From assembly GCF_900104685.1 (NCBI RefSeq), contig NZ_LT629755.1:2914001-2978000 (forward strand): DNA of 64,000 nt, in the 5' to 3' direction. The DNA comes from Agromyces flavus. Its GTDB lineage: Bacteria; Actinomycetota; Actinomycetes; Actinomycetales; Microbacteriaceae. The position numbers and the translations under genes were made by a program. Position 1 is the stretch's first letter; every line of letters starts with the position of its first letter. The notes under the pieces were generated by a model. It was not told the origin of the DNA and ran no database searches. It worked only from the letters and a program-made list of their open reading frames with translations. This document shows positions 29,159 to 38,303 of this stretch, piece after piece.

Positions 29159-29854
29159 GTGCGCCTCGTCATCGCCCGCTGCTCCGTCGACTACGCCGGC
29201 CGGCTGTCGGCGCACCTGCCGCTCGCGACGCGCCTGCTCATGGTCAAGGGCGACGGCAGCCTGCTCGTGCACTCCGACGGCGGCAGCTACAAGCCGCTCA
29301 ACTGGATGAGCCCGCCGTGCACGCTCGCGACCGCCGAGCCCGACGACGACCAGCGCGACGCCGGCGTCACCGAGGTGTGGAAGGTCACGCACGCCAAGAC
29401 CGCCGACCAGCTGATCGTGTCGATCCACGAGGTCATCCACGACTCGGCGCACGAGCTCGGCGTCGATCCGGGCCTCGTGAAGGACGGCGTCGAGTCGCAC
29501 CTCCAGCGCCTGCTCGCCGAGCAGATCGAGCTGCTGGGCGACGGGTACCGGCTCGTGCGGCGCGAGTACATGACCGCGATCGGTCCGGTCGACATCCTTG
29601 CGACGGATGGCTCGGGCCGCTCGGTCGCGGTCGAGCTCAAGCGCCGCGGCGACATCGACGGCGTCGAGCAGCTCACGCGCTACCTCGAGCTCATGAACCG
29701 CGACCCGCGACTCGCGCCCGTGTCGGGCGTGTTCGCCGCGCAGGAGATCAAGCCGCAGGCGCGCACGCTCGCCGAGGACCGCGGCATCCGCTGCGTCGTC
29801 CTCGACTACGACGCCATGAAGGGCGTCGAGAGCGGCCACGCGAGGCTGTTCTGA
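29159..29854 (+). CDS. nucS: mismatch-specific endonuclease NucS (EndoMS)
   Basis: A 231-residue RecB-like nuclease that makes double-strand cuts at mismatches and provides non-canonical mismatch repair in actinobacteria lacking MutS/MutL. The N-terminal dimerisation domain is followed by the PD-(D/E)XK site: Asp145 (GPVDILATD), Glu159 and Lys161 ([10 protein letters not shown]). The protein ends in GHARLF, matching the beta-clamp-binding tail. The start is supported by a TAGACT -10 box 6 nt upstream. Confidence 0.95.
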   Translation: MRLVIARCSVDYAGRLSAHLPLATRLLMVKGDGSLLVHSDGGSYKPLNWMSPPCTLATAEPDDDQRDAGVTEVWKVTHAKTADQLIVSIHEVIHDSAHELGVDPGLVKDGVESHLQRLLAEQIELLGDGYRLVRREYMTAIGPVDILATDGSGRSVAVELKRRGDIDGVEQLTRYLELMNRDPRLAPVSGVFAAQEIKPQARTLAEDRGIRCVVLDYDAMKGVESGHARLF

Positions 29855-29892
29855 GGCATGTCAACCTGAGAGAGGCTCGGAAGTACGAGTCC

Positions 29893-29898
29893 TAGGAT
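29893..29898 (+). promoter_or_regulatory. -10 box of leaderless HAD-gene promoter
   Basis: TAGGAT ends 6 nt before the GTG at 29905. It lies 39 nt after the nucS stop, so the phosphatase gene has its own promoter. Confidence 0.55.
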
Positions 29899-29904
29899 GG
29901 CCCG

Positions 29905-30591
29905 GTGACTTCCGACCTGCCCACCACCACGATCGCGCCGGCGCGCACGTGGTCAGCGGTGCTCTTCGACCTCGACGGCACCATCGTCGACTCCGCGACC
30001 GAGATCATGGACTCGCTCGCGCACATGTTCACGGAGATGGGCGTGCCGGTTCCCGACCAGGAGGTGCTGCGGTCCTACGTCGGCCCGCCGCTCCTCGACA
30101 GCCTCCGCATGACGGCCGGCTTCACCGACGTCGAATCGTGGGAGGCGCTGAACGTCTACCGCGACCACTACGACGAGCACCTGCTCCGCTCGCCGGTCTT
30201 CCCTGGCGTCAAGGGGCTGATCCACCGCCTGCACGACGCGGGCCTGCCGATCGCCCTGGCCACGAGCAAGCCCGAGTCGATGGCCCGCGAGGTGCTCGCG
30301 CACCACGACCTCGACCGGTACTTCACCACGATCGCCGGCGCGAGCGACGACGAGACCCGCAGCACGAAGGCCGACGTCGTCGCCGAGGCGCTCCGCCGCC
30401 TGCGGGAGCAGGGCATCGACACCGAGAACGCGGTGATGATCGGCGATCGCGGCTACGACGTCCTGGGCGCGGCCGCGAACGGCGTGCCGACGATCCTCGT
30501 CGAGTGGGGCTACGGATCGCCGGTCGAGGCGTCCGAGGCGATCGCAGTGGCGCACTCGACCGATCAGCTCCGCGGCCTGCTCCTCGGCTGA
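29905..30591 (+). CDS. HAD hydrolase, phosphoglycolate-phosphatase-like
   Basis: A 228-residue haloacid-dehalogenase phosphatase. Motif I is FDLDGTIVDS with the nucleophile Asp22 and Asp24; motif II lies in ALATSKPE; motif III/IV is MIGDRGYDVLGAAANGV. A C1 helical cap between residues 30 and 100 places it in the Gph/PpaX group. It may dephosphorylate 2-phosphoglycolate or another small phosphate; exact substrate not decided. The hairpin GGCGCC-CGA-GGCGCC at 30592-30606 right after the stop could aid termination. Confidence 0.88.
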   Translation: MTSDLPTTTIAPARTWSAVLFDLDGTIVDSATEIMDSLAHMFTEMGVPVPDQEVLRSYVGPPLLDSLRMTAGFTDVESWEALNVYRDHYDEHLLRSPVFPGVKGLIHRLHDAGLPIALATSKPESMAREVLAHHDLDRYFTTIAGASDDETRSTKADVVAEALRRLREQGIDTENAVMIGDRGYDVLGAAANGVPTILVEWGYGSPVEASEAIAVAHSTDQLRGLLLG

Positions 30592-30614
30592 GGCGCCCGA
30601 GGCGCCATCCGGAA

Positions 30615-30694
30615 TCGAGGATCCTTCGATTCGCGTGATCGCGAGCCGCAGGATCCGACGCGGGGCTCGGCGAGATTCGTCGAGGATTCCTCGA
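30615..30694. promoter_or_regulatory. pair of 15-bp palindromes upstream of the M6 protease
   Basis: TCGAGGATCCTTCGA (30615-30629) and TCGAGGATTCCTCGA (30680-30694) match at 13 of 15 positions, are both palindromic, and are 65 bp apart. They are enclosed by the inverted pair GGAATCG (30611) and CGATTCC (30701). This looks like a looped-operator arrangement for an unidentified regulator of the protease gene at 30834. Confidence 0.45.
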
Positions 30695-30833
30695 TAGCAA
30701 CGATTCCGCGCAGTTTCCCTCCGGGGGGCTTCACACGCTCCCCATGCGGGAGGCAGGATGCCCTCTACGCCCGCCCACCGGTGGGCGACGTTCGTGTCCG
30801 CGCCACCGACGCGGGCACACCGGAGGGAGAACC

Positions 30834-33644
30834 ATGGCAGGAACCACTCCACGCGCGCGGAGGCGCGCCGTGGCGGTCATTCCCGCGCTGGCCCTCGTCG
30901 CATCCGGACTCGCCGCCACTGGCGCGAGCGGGATGGCGACGGCGGCTCCGCAGGGAAGCGAGGTGTCGATCGACGCCTCCGAGTACTACATGAACTACGC
31001 GGCGCCGCGCGCCGAGGCGGCGTTCGGCACCGACGAGCTCGTCGGCTCGATCGACGGCGGAGTCCAGCGCGACACGGCGGGCGCGAATGCTGCGATCGAG
31101 AAGGCCGACGCCCTCGATCGCAAGTTCAGCCAGGGCAACCCGACGGCCGCGCGCGGCCTGGCGAAGCTCGAGGCCAAGTCGATCGAGACGGGCAAGAGCC
31201 CGAGGGCGCTCAAGGGGTCCAAGAAAACGCAGGAGGCCAAGCTCCTGACGATCCTCGTCGAGTTCGACGAGAACGCGAACGACGACTTCTCGCAGGTGCA
31301 GGTGCCCACCGCGTTCGGCGCGACGGACTGCAAGCCCGGCTCGGTCCAGAACGGCCCGCTGCACAACAACATCCCGAACCCCGCAGACTACGAGCTCGAG
31401 GACAACAACTCGATGTGGGTGCCGGACTTCTCGTCCGAGCACTACAACAAGATGCTCTTCAGCGATGAGGGCATCACCGAGCGCGTCCGCACCGACCTCA
31501 CGGGGCCCGACGGCCAGCCCGGCTTCGACATCTCGGGCTACACCATGAAGAACATGTACGAGGAGATGTCGCGCAACGCCTACACGGTGCACGGCGCAGC
31601 CACCCCGTGGGTCACGGTGCCGCACTCCGAGGCGTACTACGGTGCGAGCCTCTGCTTCAAGAACGACGCGGGCGTCTACGAGGCCGGCGCGATCCAGGAC
31701 ATGCAGGGCCACCCCGACAACCCGCTCGGACCCGGCCAGCTCCCGATCGACGCGGTCGCGGCCCTCGCCGCGGCGCAGCCCGACTTCCCGTGGGCCGACT
31801 ACGACGTCGAGGACCAGGGCGACCGCGACGGCGACGGCAACCTGCTCGAGCCCGACGGCGTGATCGACCACGTCGTGCTCGTCCACGCCGGCGAGGACAA
31901 GTCCGGCGGCGGCGGCGCCGAGAGCACCTACGCCATCTGGGCGCACTCCTCGGCGGTGGCCGGCGGCGCCGACATCCCGGGCACGGACCTGAAGCTGTCG
32001 AACTACATCGTGCAGCCCGAGGACTCCGGCGTCGGCGTGTTCGCGCACGAGTACGGCCACGACCTCGGTCTTCCTGACCTGTACGACACCTCGAACGCCG
32101 CCAGCTCCGACGTCGACTTCTGGGACCTCATGAGCTCGGGTTCGCACTCGGGCCCGATCTTCCAGTCGATGCCGACGCACATGGGCCTCTGGGACAAGTG
32201 GGTGCTCGGCTGGGCCGACCCGCAGGTGATCAACCCGGGCGACGACCCGACCACCGTCAAGGTGGGCCAGACCTCGCGCCCCAAGAAGGGCACGCAGGAC
32301 GGCATCAAGGTCAACCTGCCCGACAAGGTGGTCACGCTCGCCGAACCGCACAGCGGCGAGGAGATGTGGTACACCGGCGCCGACCAGGACTGGGCCGACC
32401 TCCGGCTCGGCCGCACGATCGAGAACGTCCCCGCCGACGCGAAGTTCTGGATGTGGAACAACTTCGTGATCGAGGAGGACTGGGACTTCGGCTTCGTCGA
32501 GGTCTCGACCGACGGCGGATCGACCTGGAGCGAGCTCAAGGTCCGCGCTGAGGACGGCACCGAGGTCTCGACGCCCGACGGCTACGCCGACCCGAACGGC
32601 CGCATGAAGGACTACGGCAACAAGAAGTACGGCCTCACGGGCGACTCGCACGGCTGGGCGCACCAGTACGTCGACCTGTCGGCGTACGCCGGCCAGACCG
32701 TGCAGGTTCGCCTGCGCCTCGCCACCGACGCGGCCTACCAGGACCGCGGCTGGTTCAGCGACGACTTCGCCCTGACGAGCGGTGCGACCACGGTGTGGTC
32801 CGACGACGTCGAGTCGGGTGCGAACGGCTGGAACGCCGAGGTCGCGTCGTTCACGACGACCACCGGCCCCGGCTGGCGCATCGACACGGGCACCAACGTC
32901 AAGGCGCAGTACTACCTGGTCGAGTGGCGCAACTTCGACGGCTTCGACGAGGGCCTCAAGTACGCCTACAACTCGGTGTACAGCGTCGACGCGTGGAAGG
33001 TCGAGAAGCTCGCCTACAACGCTCCCGGCGCACTGGTCTGGTACCGCGACACCACGTACGGCAACTCGAACCAGATCACGGCCAACGAGACCGCGCTGCC
33101 GAGCTACGGCGCGAAGGGCGGCCTCCTCATCGTCGACAGCCACTTCAACCCGCTGCAGCGCACGGGTGCCGCGGCTGACGCCGACCCGTCGACGCTGAAC
33201 GTGATGCCCTCGCGTGCGCAGTCGTCGAACGCGGCCTTCGGCCTGACGAAGACGTACCCCTTCACGGAGTGCTTCACCAACACGGCGCTCACGGAGTTCT
33301 GCACCGACATCACGGCCCTCGACGCGGTGAGCACGTTCACCGACAACCAGGGCTGGGTGCCCGGCTTCGCCGTGAACCCGGCCACCGGCCAGCTGTACTA
33401 CCGCGACCGCGACGCGTCCACGGTCGTCCCGTCGGTCGGGAACGCACCGTACACGACCCCGCTGTACGACCTGCAGGGCAACCGCTACACGGGATTTGAC
33501 GGCATCGACGTCGGGCTCGGCGTGTTCGGTTCGGGCAACCCGGCGGACTCGGGTGTCGGCTACGGCACGGTCATCCAGGTCAAGAAGGCAGTGGACGGCA
33601 ACACCGCCGCGCTGATCGCCGTCACGGCGCCGCGCGCGGAGTGA
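30834..33644 (+). CDS. secreted M6 family (immune inhibitor A-like) metalloprotease
   Basis: A 936-residue exported zinc protease. A Sec signal (RARRRAVAVIPALALVASG) ends near ATAAP at about residue 38. A pro-region of about 100 residues precedes the M6 catalytic domain, whose zinc site is HEYGHDLGLPD (405-415). An Asp-rich loop DRDGDGNLLEPDGVID near 330-345 looks like a calcium site. The C-terminal half contains WMWNNFVIEEDWDFGFVEVSTDGGSTWSEL, the family's MAM-like beta domain. The enzyme probably digests extracellular proteins. GGAGGGAG lies 6 nt before the ATG at 30834; an upstream in-frame ATG is not supported. Two palindromes upstream suggest specific regulation. Confidence 0.93.
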   Translation: MAGTTPRARRRAVAVIPALALVASGLAATGASGMATAAPQGSEVSIDASEYYMNYAAPRAEAAFGTDELVGSIDGGVQRDTAGANAAIEKADALDRKFSQGNPTAARGLAKLEAKSIETGKSPRALKGSKKTQEAKLLTILVEFDENANDDFSQVQVPTAFGATDCKPGSVQNGPLHNNIPNPADYELEDNNSMWVPDFSSEHYNKMLFSDEGITERVRTDLTGPDGQPGFDISGYTMKNMYEEMSRNAYTVHGAATPWVTVPHSEAYYGASLCFKNDAGVYEAGAIQDMQGHPDNPLGPGQLPIDAVAALAAAQPDFPWADYDVEDQGDRDGDGNLLEPDGVIDHVVLVHAGEDKSGGGGAESTYAIWAHSSAVAGGADIPGTDLKLSNYIVQPEDSGVGVFAHEYGHDLGLPDLYDTSNAASSDVDFWDLMSSGSHSGPIFQSMPTHMGLWDKWVLGWADPQVINPGDDPTTVKVGQTSRPKKGTQDGIKVNLPDKVVTLAEPHSGEEMWYTGADQDWADLRLGRTIENVPADAKFWMWNNFVIEEDWDFGFVEVSTDGGSTWSELKVRAEDGTEVSTPDGYADPNGRMKDYGNKKYGLTGDSHGWAHQYVDLSAYAGQTVQVRLRLATDAAYQDRGWFSDDFALTSGATTVWSDDVESGANGWNAEVASFTTTTGPGWRIDTGTNVKAQYYLVEWRNFDGFDEGLKYAYNSVYSVDAWKVEKLAYNAPGALVWYRDTTYGNSNQITANETALPSYGAKGGLLIVDSHFNPLQRTGAAADADPSTLNVMPSRAQSSNAAFGLTKTYPFTECFTNTALTEFCTDITALDAVSTFTDNQGWVPGFAVNPATGQLYYRDRDASTVVPSVGNAPYTTPLYDLQGNRYTGFDGIDVGLGVFGSGNPADSGVGYGTVIQVKKAVDGNTAALIAVTAPRAE

Positions 33645-33657
33645 TCCGACCAGTCTG

Positions 33658-33703
33658 ACACGGCGAGGCGCCGGCTCCTTCGGGGGTCGGCGCCTCGTCG
33701 TGT
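33658..33703 (+). terminator. strong terminator hairpin after the M6 protease gene
   Basis: An 18-bp stem (16 matching pairs, ACACGGCGAGGCGCCGGC with GTCGGCGCCTCGTCGTGT) and a 10-nt loop containing TTCG, beginning 13 nt after the stop codon. No U-tract follows, as usual in high-GC genomes. Confidence 0.7.
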
Positions 33704-33746
33704 GCGCGCCCGCGCACGCGAGGCGCGTGGTGCGCCAGCGCGGTCG

Positions 33747-34436
33747 TCAGCGGACGGGCACCCCGGCGAGGAGTCCGTCGAGCAGGCGCTCGACGGACCA
33801 CGCGAAGCGCTGCACCGGATCGTCGTCGAGTTCGCGGCTGCGGTCGGCGAGCGGGAACGACTCGAGGTCGTCCCAGAGGGTGTCGGATGACGCGGCCGGC
33901 GCCTCGGGCTCCGCCGCCGCCTCGACGACTCGTGCGGCCCGGGCCGCATCGAACGCGACCGCGCCGAGCACGTGGACGCGAACGGCCTGCGTGGCCCGGT
34001 CGGCCGCCACGAGGTCGAGCCCGGCCGCGGTGAAGGCCGCGAGCAGCTCCTCGTCGACGCGCGTCGCGTTGGGTCCGTCGAGGGGGGTCGCGAGCAGGAG
34101 TCCCACGGCGCCCGGTCGGTCGACGAGCAGGTCGCGCAGGGCATGCGCGAGTGCGAGCACGCGGGCGCGTGCCCCGGCGACGTCCGTCGCGGACGTCGAG
34201 TCCGAGCCATCCGCCGGCGCCGCGTCGATCGCGAGCCGCCCGAACACCTGCTCGACCATGCCGGCGAGCAGCGCCTGCTTGTTCGGGTAGTACGTGTACA
34301 TCGCGGTCGGCGTGAGGCCGAGGGCGCCCGCCACGCCGCGCACCGACACGGCGTCGAAGCCCTTCGTCTCGAGCAGCTCGAAGGCGGCGCCGAGGATCTC
34401 GGCGTGGGTCACGCTGCGTCGGGGTCCGGGTCTCAT
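33747..34436 (-). CDS. TetR family transcriptional regulator
   Basis: A 229-residue repressor. The DNA-binding domain is THAEILGAAFELLETKGFDAVSVRGVAGALGLTPTAMYTYYPNKQALLAGM, with the usual TYYPNK recognition-helix end. The C-terminal ligand-binding half is rich in Ala/Asp and matches no specific subgroup I know. GGAAGG stands 4 nt before the ATG at 34436. The palindrome at 34464-34477 is placed for autoregulation. No obviously controlled transporter or enzyme is divergent; the next gene to the right is the sigma-like fusion 410 bp away. Confidence 0.88.
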   Translation of the reverse strand: MRPGPRRSVTHAEILGAAFELLETKGFDAVSVRGVAGALGLTPTAMYTYYPNKQALLAGMVEQVFGRLAIDAAPADGSDSTSATDVAGARARVLALAHALRDLLVDRPGAVGLLLATPLDGPNATRVDEELLAAFTAAGLDLVAADRATQAVRVHVLGAVAFDAARAARVVEAAAEPEAPAASSDTLWDDLESFPLADRSRELDDDPVQRFAWSVERLLDGLLAGVPVR

Positions 34437-34846
34437 GGGGCCTTCCGTGTGGGGCGACTCGACACACCGTACAGTGTTCGGCGCGCGCGACGCGTCCAGA
34501 CGACGTCCGCGTCCCGAGACGCGGCCGAAACCGTGCGTCGCCACGTGGCGTCGTTGCCGACCGCCGCCGTCGCTGCGCAGTTCCGCAGCGGAAACCGCAC
34601 ATTCGGGGGTCTTGCGGCGCAACCGGTGTGTGGTCGTAGACTCGGGCCCAATGCTGATGGCGACATCGGCGCGGTGCAGCCCGACACCGAGCCTCCGCCC
34701 CCCGCACTTCGGAGGCGCCGGGCCCTGCACCCGCTGCGCCTGACGCTGCCCCAGTACCCGACGGCGTGCCGATGAACGACGCGTCGCCCTGAACGGACGA
34801 GCGCGGTTCCGCGCCTCCGCCGCCCGGCGGACCGAGAGGAGTGGAT
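34437..34846. other. 410-bp intergenic region upstream of the sigma-like fusion gene
   Basis: Contents from left: a TetR-type palindrome (34464-34477), a perfect 7-bp stem hairpin CGCTGCG/CGCAGCG at 34571-34590, a TAGACT -10 candidate at 34637-34642, and a possible 30-codon frame 34651-34743 starting with ATG 8 nt after that box. The frame has no supporting conservation visible to me and may simply be leader RNA of the downstream gene. GAGAGGA closes the region. Confidence 0.5.
34464..34477. promoter_or_regulatory. TetR-type palindromic operator candidate
   Basis: ACACCGTACAGTGT is a 14-bp palindrome with one mismatched pair, 28 nt upstream of the TetR-family start codon. Confidence 0.5.
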
Positions 34847-36565
34847 GTGCAGGACGCCCCCGGCAGCCATCCCGTGACGAGCCCGATCACGCTCCCCGTG
34901 GTCGACTCGCCCTCCGACGCCGATCTCGTCGCGGCGGTGCGCTCCGGCGACGACTTCGCCTTCTCCCGCCTGTGGCACCGCCACGAGTCCGCCGCGACGA
35001 CCGCGGCGTCGGCCACGCCCGGCCACGCCGGCGTCGAGCAGGTCGTGGCGGCTGCGGCCGCGCTCGTCGAGCAGACGATCCGCGAGGGCGGTGGCCCCGC
35101 GGGTGCCGCCCGGCCGTACGTCCTCGCCGCCGTCCGCGAGGCGGCCGCCGCCGCCGACGGGCGCGCCGCCGGCCTCGTGGCCCGAGACCCATCGCTGCTC
35201 GCCCCCGCCGAGTGGTACGCCGAGACGCTTCCCGACGGCCTCCGCGACGGGGTCGCGGTCGTCGAGGCGTACGCGACGTTGCCGGTGGTCGCGCAGGAGG
35301 CGCTGTGGCTCGCCGAGATCGACGGGCACTCGACCGCCGACATCGCCGCCGAGCTCGGGCTCACGCTGCCGCGAACCGACGGGCTCCTGCTCGAGGCCTC
35401 GACCGCGTTCGACGCGGCGTGGGCCGACGCGCTCGCGTCCAGGCTGTCGTCTGATTCCGATTGCGCTCGCGTCCTCGCACGCCGCTCGCACGGCGACCGC
35501 GTCACGGCACGGCTCAGGCCGAAGGTGCGGGCGCACCTCGACGCCTGCGCGACGTGTCGTGCGGCGAGCGGCGAGCCGGCAGGGCTCGCCGAACGGCTGA
35601 TGACGTCACTGCCCATCCTCGTGCTCGGCGGCGCAGCCGGCATCGCGTTCCTCGAGGCCACGCGCGCGGGCTCGTCGGCGACGGCCCTCGAACCGGTGCC
35701 GCCGGTCGACGAGCGCGGCGCCGTCGCGACCCTCGTCGCCTCGACGGGCGCCGGACTCAGCGCACTGGCCCGCACTCCAGAGCCCGCCGGCCGGCCCACC
35801 GCGCCGATCCCGCCCGCACCGTCGGCCGAACCGGCCCCGTCGGTCGCGGCGTCGACGGTTCACCGGTTCCGTCCGCGACGTCGTGTGGTCGTCGCCGGCC
35901 TGCTCGGAGCGGTGGCCGCCGCCGCGGTGGTCGTCGCCGTGAGCCTGACCGGGCCCCTCTCCACCGAGCGCCCGACATCGCTCGGGGCTGCCGGCGCGGG
36001 CGACATCGCCGAGCAGGCGCCCGGCATGATGCCCCCCGTCGTCGTGGCCACCGAGCTGCCCGGAGCGACCGACGACCCGGGGCCCGACGACGGCTCGGCC
36101 CCACCCACGGACGCCGATGCGCCGGAGCCCGGCACCGAGTCCGGCGCCGACGCCCGCGACGAGTCGGCGAGCGGAGAGACCGGAGCCACCGACTCCGGGT
36201 CCACACCCGGCGGCGACTCCGATCCGAGCCCCACCGACCCACCCTCCGACGACACGCCCGAGCCGCCGACCGGCGACCCGGGCACGCCCATCGTCCGCGA
36301 TCCCGTCAGCGCGCCGGCCGGCCCGTCCGGTCCGATCACGTACGAGGTCGGCAAGCCGGGCGCGAACGGATGGCGCACCCTGACCCTCAGCGGCACCCCG
36401 GGTGCGTCCTACGTCGTCAGCAACGACGGCGACGTCCTCTACACGGGCGTGCTCGACTCCGACGGCAGCGCCGAGCTGGCGATCCGCGGCTCGATCTCGA
36501 ACCTCTCGATCGGCTACGGCCTGTCGGCCCTCACCGCCGGCTCCAGCGCGCCCGGCGACCAGTAG
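34847..36565 (+). CDS. membrane-tethered sigma-factor-like / zinc-finger / extracellular-domain fusion
   Basis: A 572-residue protein in modules. Residues 20-48 (SDADLVAAVRSGDDFAFSRLWHRH) look like ECF sigma region 2; the helix-turn-helix at about 143-190 (LPVVAQEALWLAEIDG then STADIAAELGLTLPRTDG) looks like region 4. An anti-sigma-type zinc finger follows, H-X3-C-X2-C at His230, Cys234 and Cys237. A hydrophobic stretch lies at 254-268, a clear membrane helix at 347-367, then a Pro/Asp/Ser-rich external linker to about 485 and a small C-terminal beta domain. Region 2 is degenerate, with Ala/Thr runs where promoter-melting residues are expected. Families of ECF factors with fused zinc finger and membrane segment are known in actinobacteria. 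GTG at 34847 has AGAGGA 6 nt upstream; GTG at 34841 abuts it. Confidence 0.8.
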   Translation: MQDAPGSHPVTSPITLPVVDSPSDADLVAAVRSGDDFAFSRLWHRHESAATTAASATPGHAGVEQVVAAAAALVEQTIREGGGPAGAARPYVLAAVREAAAAADGRAAGLVARDPSLLAPAEWYAETLPDGLRDGVAVVEAYATLPVVAQEALWLAEIDGHSTADIAAELGLTLPRTDGLLLEASTAFDAAWADALASRLSSDSDCARVLARRSHGDRVTARLRPKVRAHLDACATCRAASGEPAGLAERLMTSLPILVLGGAAGIAFLEATRAGSSATALEPVPPVDERGAVATLVASTGAGLSALARTPEPAGRPTAPIPPAPSAEPAPSVAASTVHRFRPRRRVVVAGLLGAVAAAAVVVAVSLTGPLSTERPTSLGAAGAGDIAEQAPGMMPPVVVATELPGATDDPGPDDGSAPPTDADAPEPGTESGADARDESASGETGATDSGSTPGGDSDPSPTDPPSDDTPEPPTGDPGTPIVRDPVSAPAGPSGPITYEVGKPGANGWRTLTLSGTPGASYVVSNDGDVLYTGVLDSDGSAELAIRGSISNLSIGYGLSALTAGSSAPGDQ

Positions 36566-36618
36566 GCGACGCCGCGGATCGCCGGACTTTCGTCCCGATC
36601 CATCGAGCGCGCCCTCCC

Positions 36619-36624
36619 TACCCT
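36619..36624 (+). promoter_or_regulatory. -10 box of leaderless DUF998-like gene
   Basis: TACCCT ends 6 nt before the ATG at 36631. Confidence 0.45.
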
Positions 36625-36630
36625 GACGCC

Positions 36631-37782
36631 ATGTCAGCATCGACGGTCGCCGCGGACGGACCGGGGCGACCCGCCGCGTACGAGCCCGCCCCCTCGATCC
36701 CCGTCGCCCGAGCGTCATCCGGCCGCCGTCTCGCGGTCGAGACCGAGGCCGTCGTCGGCGGTGTGTTCGCCGCCTCGGCGAGCGGACTGGTCGCAGCCGT
36801 CACCATGAGCGGGCAGGTGTGGCCGCTGTGGGGCGGATGGTCCGTGGGCGCCGCGGCCGCCATCGCGGTCCTCGTCTCAGGGCTCGTGCTCGGCGCGATC
36901 GGATACTGGCGGTCGCGCGACCTTCCGGGTCAGGAGTGGCGGCGGGGCCTGCGCCCGTGGAAGTTCTCGCTCGACGTGGGGACGGTGTCGGCGGTGCACG
37001 CGATCATCGGCGGCATCCTCGCGGTCGTGACCTTCGCGATGCTGCAGCGCAGCTTCGAGGGCCTCGTGGTCGACGGGCTGACCGCGACCGGCGCGACCGC
37101 GGCGTCCGCCGGCCTCGCCGGCTACTGGATCTTCCTCTCGGTCTCGTCCATCACGACCAACCGGTTGGCGACGCTGCTCGTGTTCTTCATGGCCTCGGCC
37201 ACGCTCGCGAGCATGGCCACCGCCCAGGACCCGCAATGGTGGGAGTACCACTTCAGCCAGCTCGGGACCGCGGGCGACTTCTCGAGCGGCCTGTTCAACC
37301 TCGCGCTCATCGTCGCGGGCGCGTTCGTCACGACGTTCGCACTCTACGTCGATCGCGACCTCACGACCCTCGTGCGCCAGGGCGTGCTCGTGAATGCGTG
37401 GGCGCCGCGCTTCGTGTCGGTCGTCTTCATCGTGATGGGCGTCATGCTGGCGGGCGTGGGGCTGTTCCCGCTCACCGTCAGCGTCGCGCTCCACAACTCC
37501 TGCGCGATCGGCATGTCGCTGTCGTTCCTCGTGCTGCTCGCCTCGTCGCCGTGGACGCTCAAGGGCATGCCCGCACGCTTCTTCTGGTTCTGCGCGGGTG
37601 CCGGCGCCCTCGTCGTCGGCGGGGCGCTGCTCTTCGAGCCGGTCGGGTACTACAACCTGACGGCGTTCGAACTGCTCGCGTTCGCGACGATCTTCGGCTG
37701 GATCTCGGTGTTCATCCGGTTCGAGAACGCCCTCACGGACGGGCCCGAGGTCGCGCCGGCCGGCGCGCCCTACTCGGCCTGA
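36631..37782 (+). CDS. DUF998-like polytopic membrane protein
   Basis: A 383-residue protein with about eight hydrophobic helices. The segment WWEYHFSQLGTAGDFSSGLFNLALIVAGAF is like the DUF998 core (S-x-LG followed by a helix with a conserved FN). The soluble N-terminus of about 30 residues is Pro/Ala-rich and the C-terminus ends inside the start of the convergent neighbour (13-nt overlap of 3' ends with the gene at 37770). Function is unknown. Confidence 0.8.
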   Translation: MSASTVAADGPGRPAAYEPAPSIPVARASSGRRLAVETEAVVGGVFAASASGLVAAVTMSGQVWPLWGGWSVGAAAAIAVLVSGLVLGAIGYWRSRDLPGQEWRRGLRPWKFSLDVGTVSAVHAIIGGILAVVTFAMLQRSFEGLVVDGLTATGATAASAGLAGYWIFLSVSSITTNRLATLLVFFMASATLASMATAQDPQWWEYHFSQLGTAGDFSSGLFNLALIVAGAFVTTFALYVDRDLTTLVRQGVLVNAWAPRFVSVVFIVMGVMLAGVGLFPLTVSVALHNSCAIGMSLSFLVLLASSPWTLKGMPARFFWFCAGAGALVVGGALLFEPVGYYNLTAFELLAFATIFGWISVFIRFENALTDGPEVAPAGAPYSA

Positions 37783-38303
37783 CCGGCGTCGGATGCCTCG
37801 GGGAGCCGCGGTTCCGTTGCATCGCTGTGGGCCGCGGCGAACGAGCGGGCCCTGCGCGTCGCGAACTCCACCAGGGCGAGCAGCGCGGCGACGCCGAGGA
37901 TGCTGAGGATCGCGGCCGTCGGGTTCTTCGCGGCGGCCTGCATGATCGCGTTGACCGTCGCGAGCCCGAGCACGCCGTAGATCGTCGCCCACATGGCCCC
38001 GCCGACGACGAGCGCGGGGATGTACTTCACGAGCGGCATGCGCAGCACGCCCGCGGCGAGGTTGACCACGGTCTGGAAGCCGACGGTGAGGAACGACAGG
38101 GCGACGACGGGCGAGCCGAATCGTTCGATGACGGCCTCGGCGCGCGCGAGCTGCGGCGCCATCCTGCCTCGCCGCTCGAGCAGCCGCTTCACCCCCGCGC
38201 GCGACCCGCGGCCGAGCGCGTACGTGCCGCCGGCACGCAACAGCACGATCACGAACAGCACCGCGATCGCCGCCGGAAGCGGCCAGCCCTCGAAGATCTC
38301 CAC
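37770..38303 (-). CDS. small VTT/DedA-type membrane protein
   Basis: A 177-residue protein with four hydrophobic segments. GTYALGRGSRAG followed by RFGSPVVALSFLTVGFQTVVNLAAGVLRMPLVKYIPALVVGG resembles the SNARE-associated (VTT) domain of DedA proteins: F/FGxxxxxxRFxP-like pattern then a re-entrant loop. It is shorter than typical DedA proteins (about 200-220 residues). A TAGACT box at 38317-38312 is 8 nt before the GTG start. DedA proteins flip undecaprenyl phosphate or other lipids; that role here is only inference. Confidence 0.75.
   Translation of the reverse strand: MEIFEGWPLPAAIAVLFVIVLLRAGGTYALGRGSRAGVKRLLERRGRMAPQLARAEAVIERFGSPVVALSFLTVGFQTVVNLAAGVLRMPLVKYIPALVVGGAMWATIYGVLGLATVNAIMQAAAKNPTAAILSILGVAALLALVEFATRRARSFAAAHSDATEPRLPEASDAGQAE

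Noticed and set aside
34651..34743. 30-codon frame with ATG 8 nt after a TAGACT box
   Set aside because: No ribosome site, no hydrophobic or regulatory-peptide features, Pro/Arg/Cys composition typical of random GC-rich DNA. More likely the leader of the sigma-like gene.
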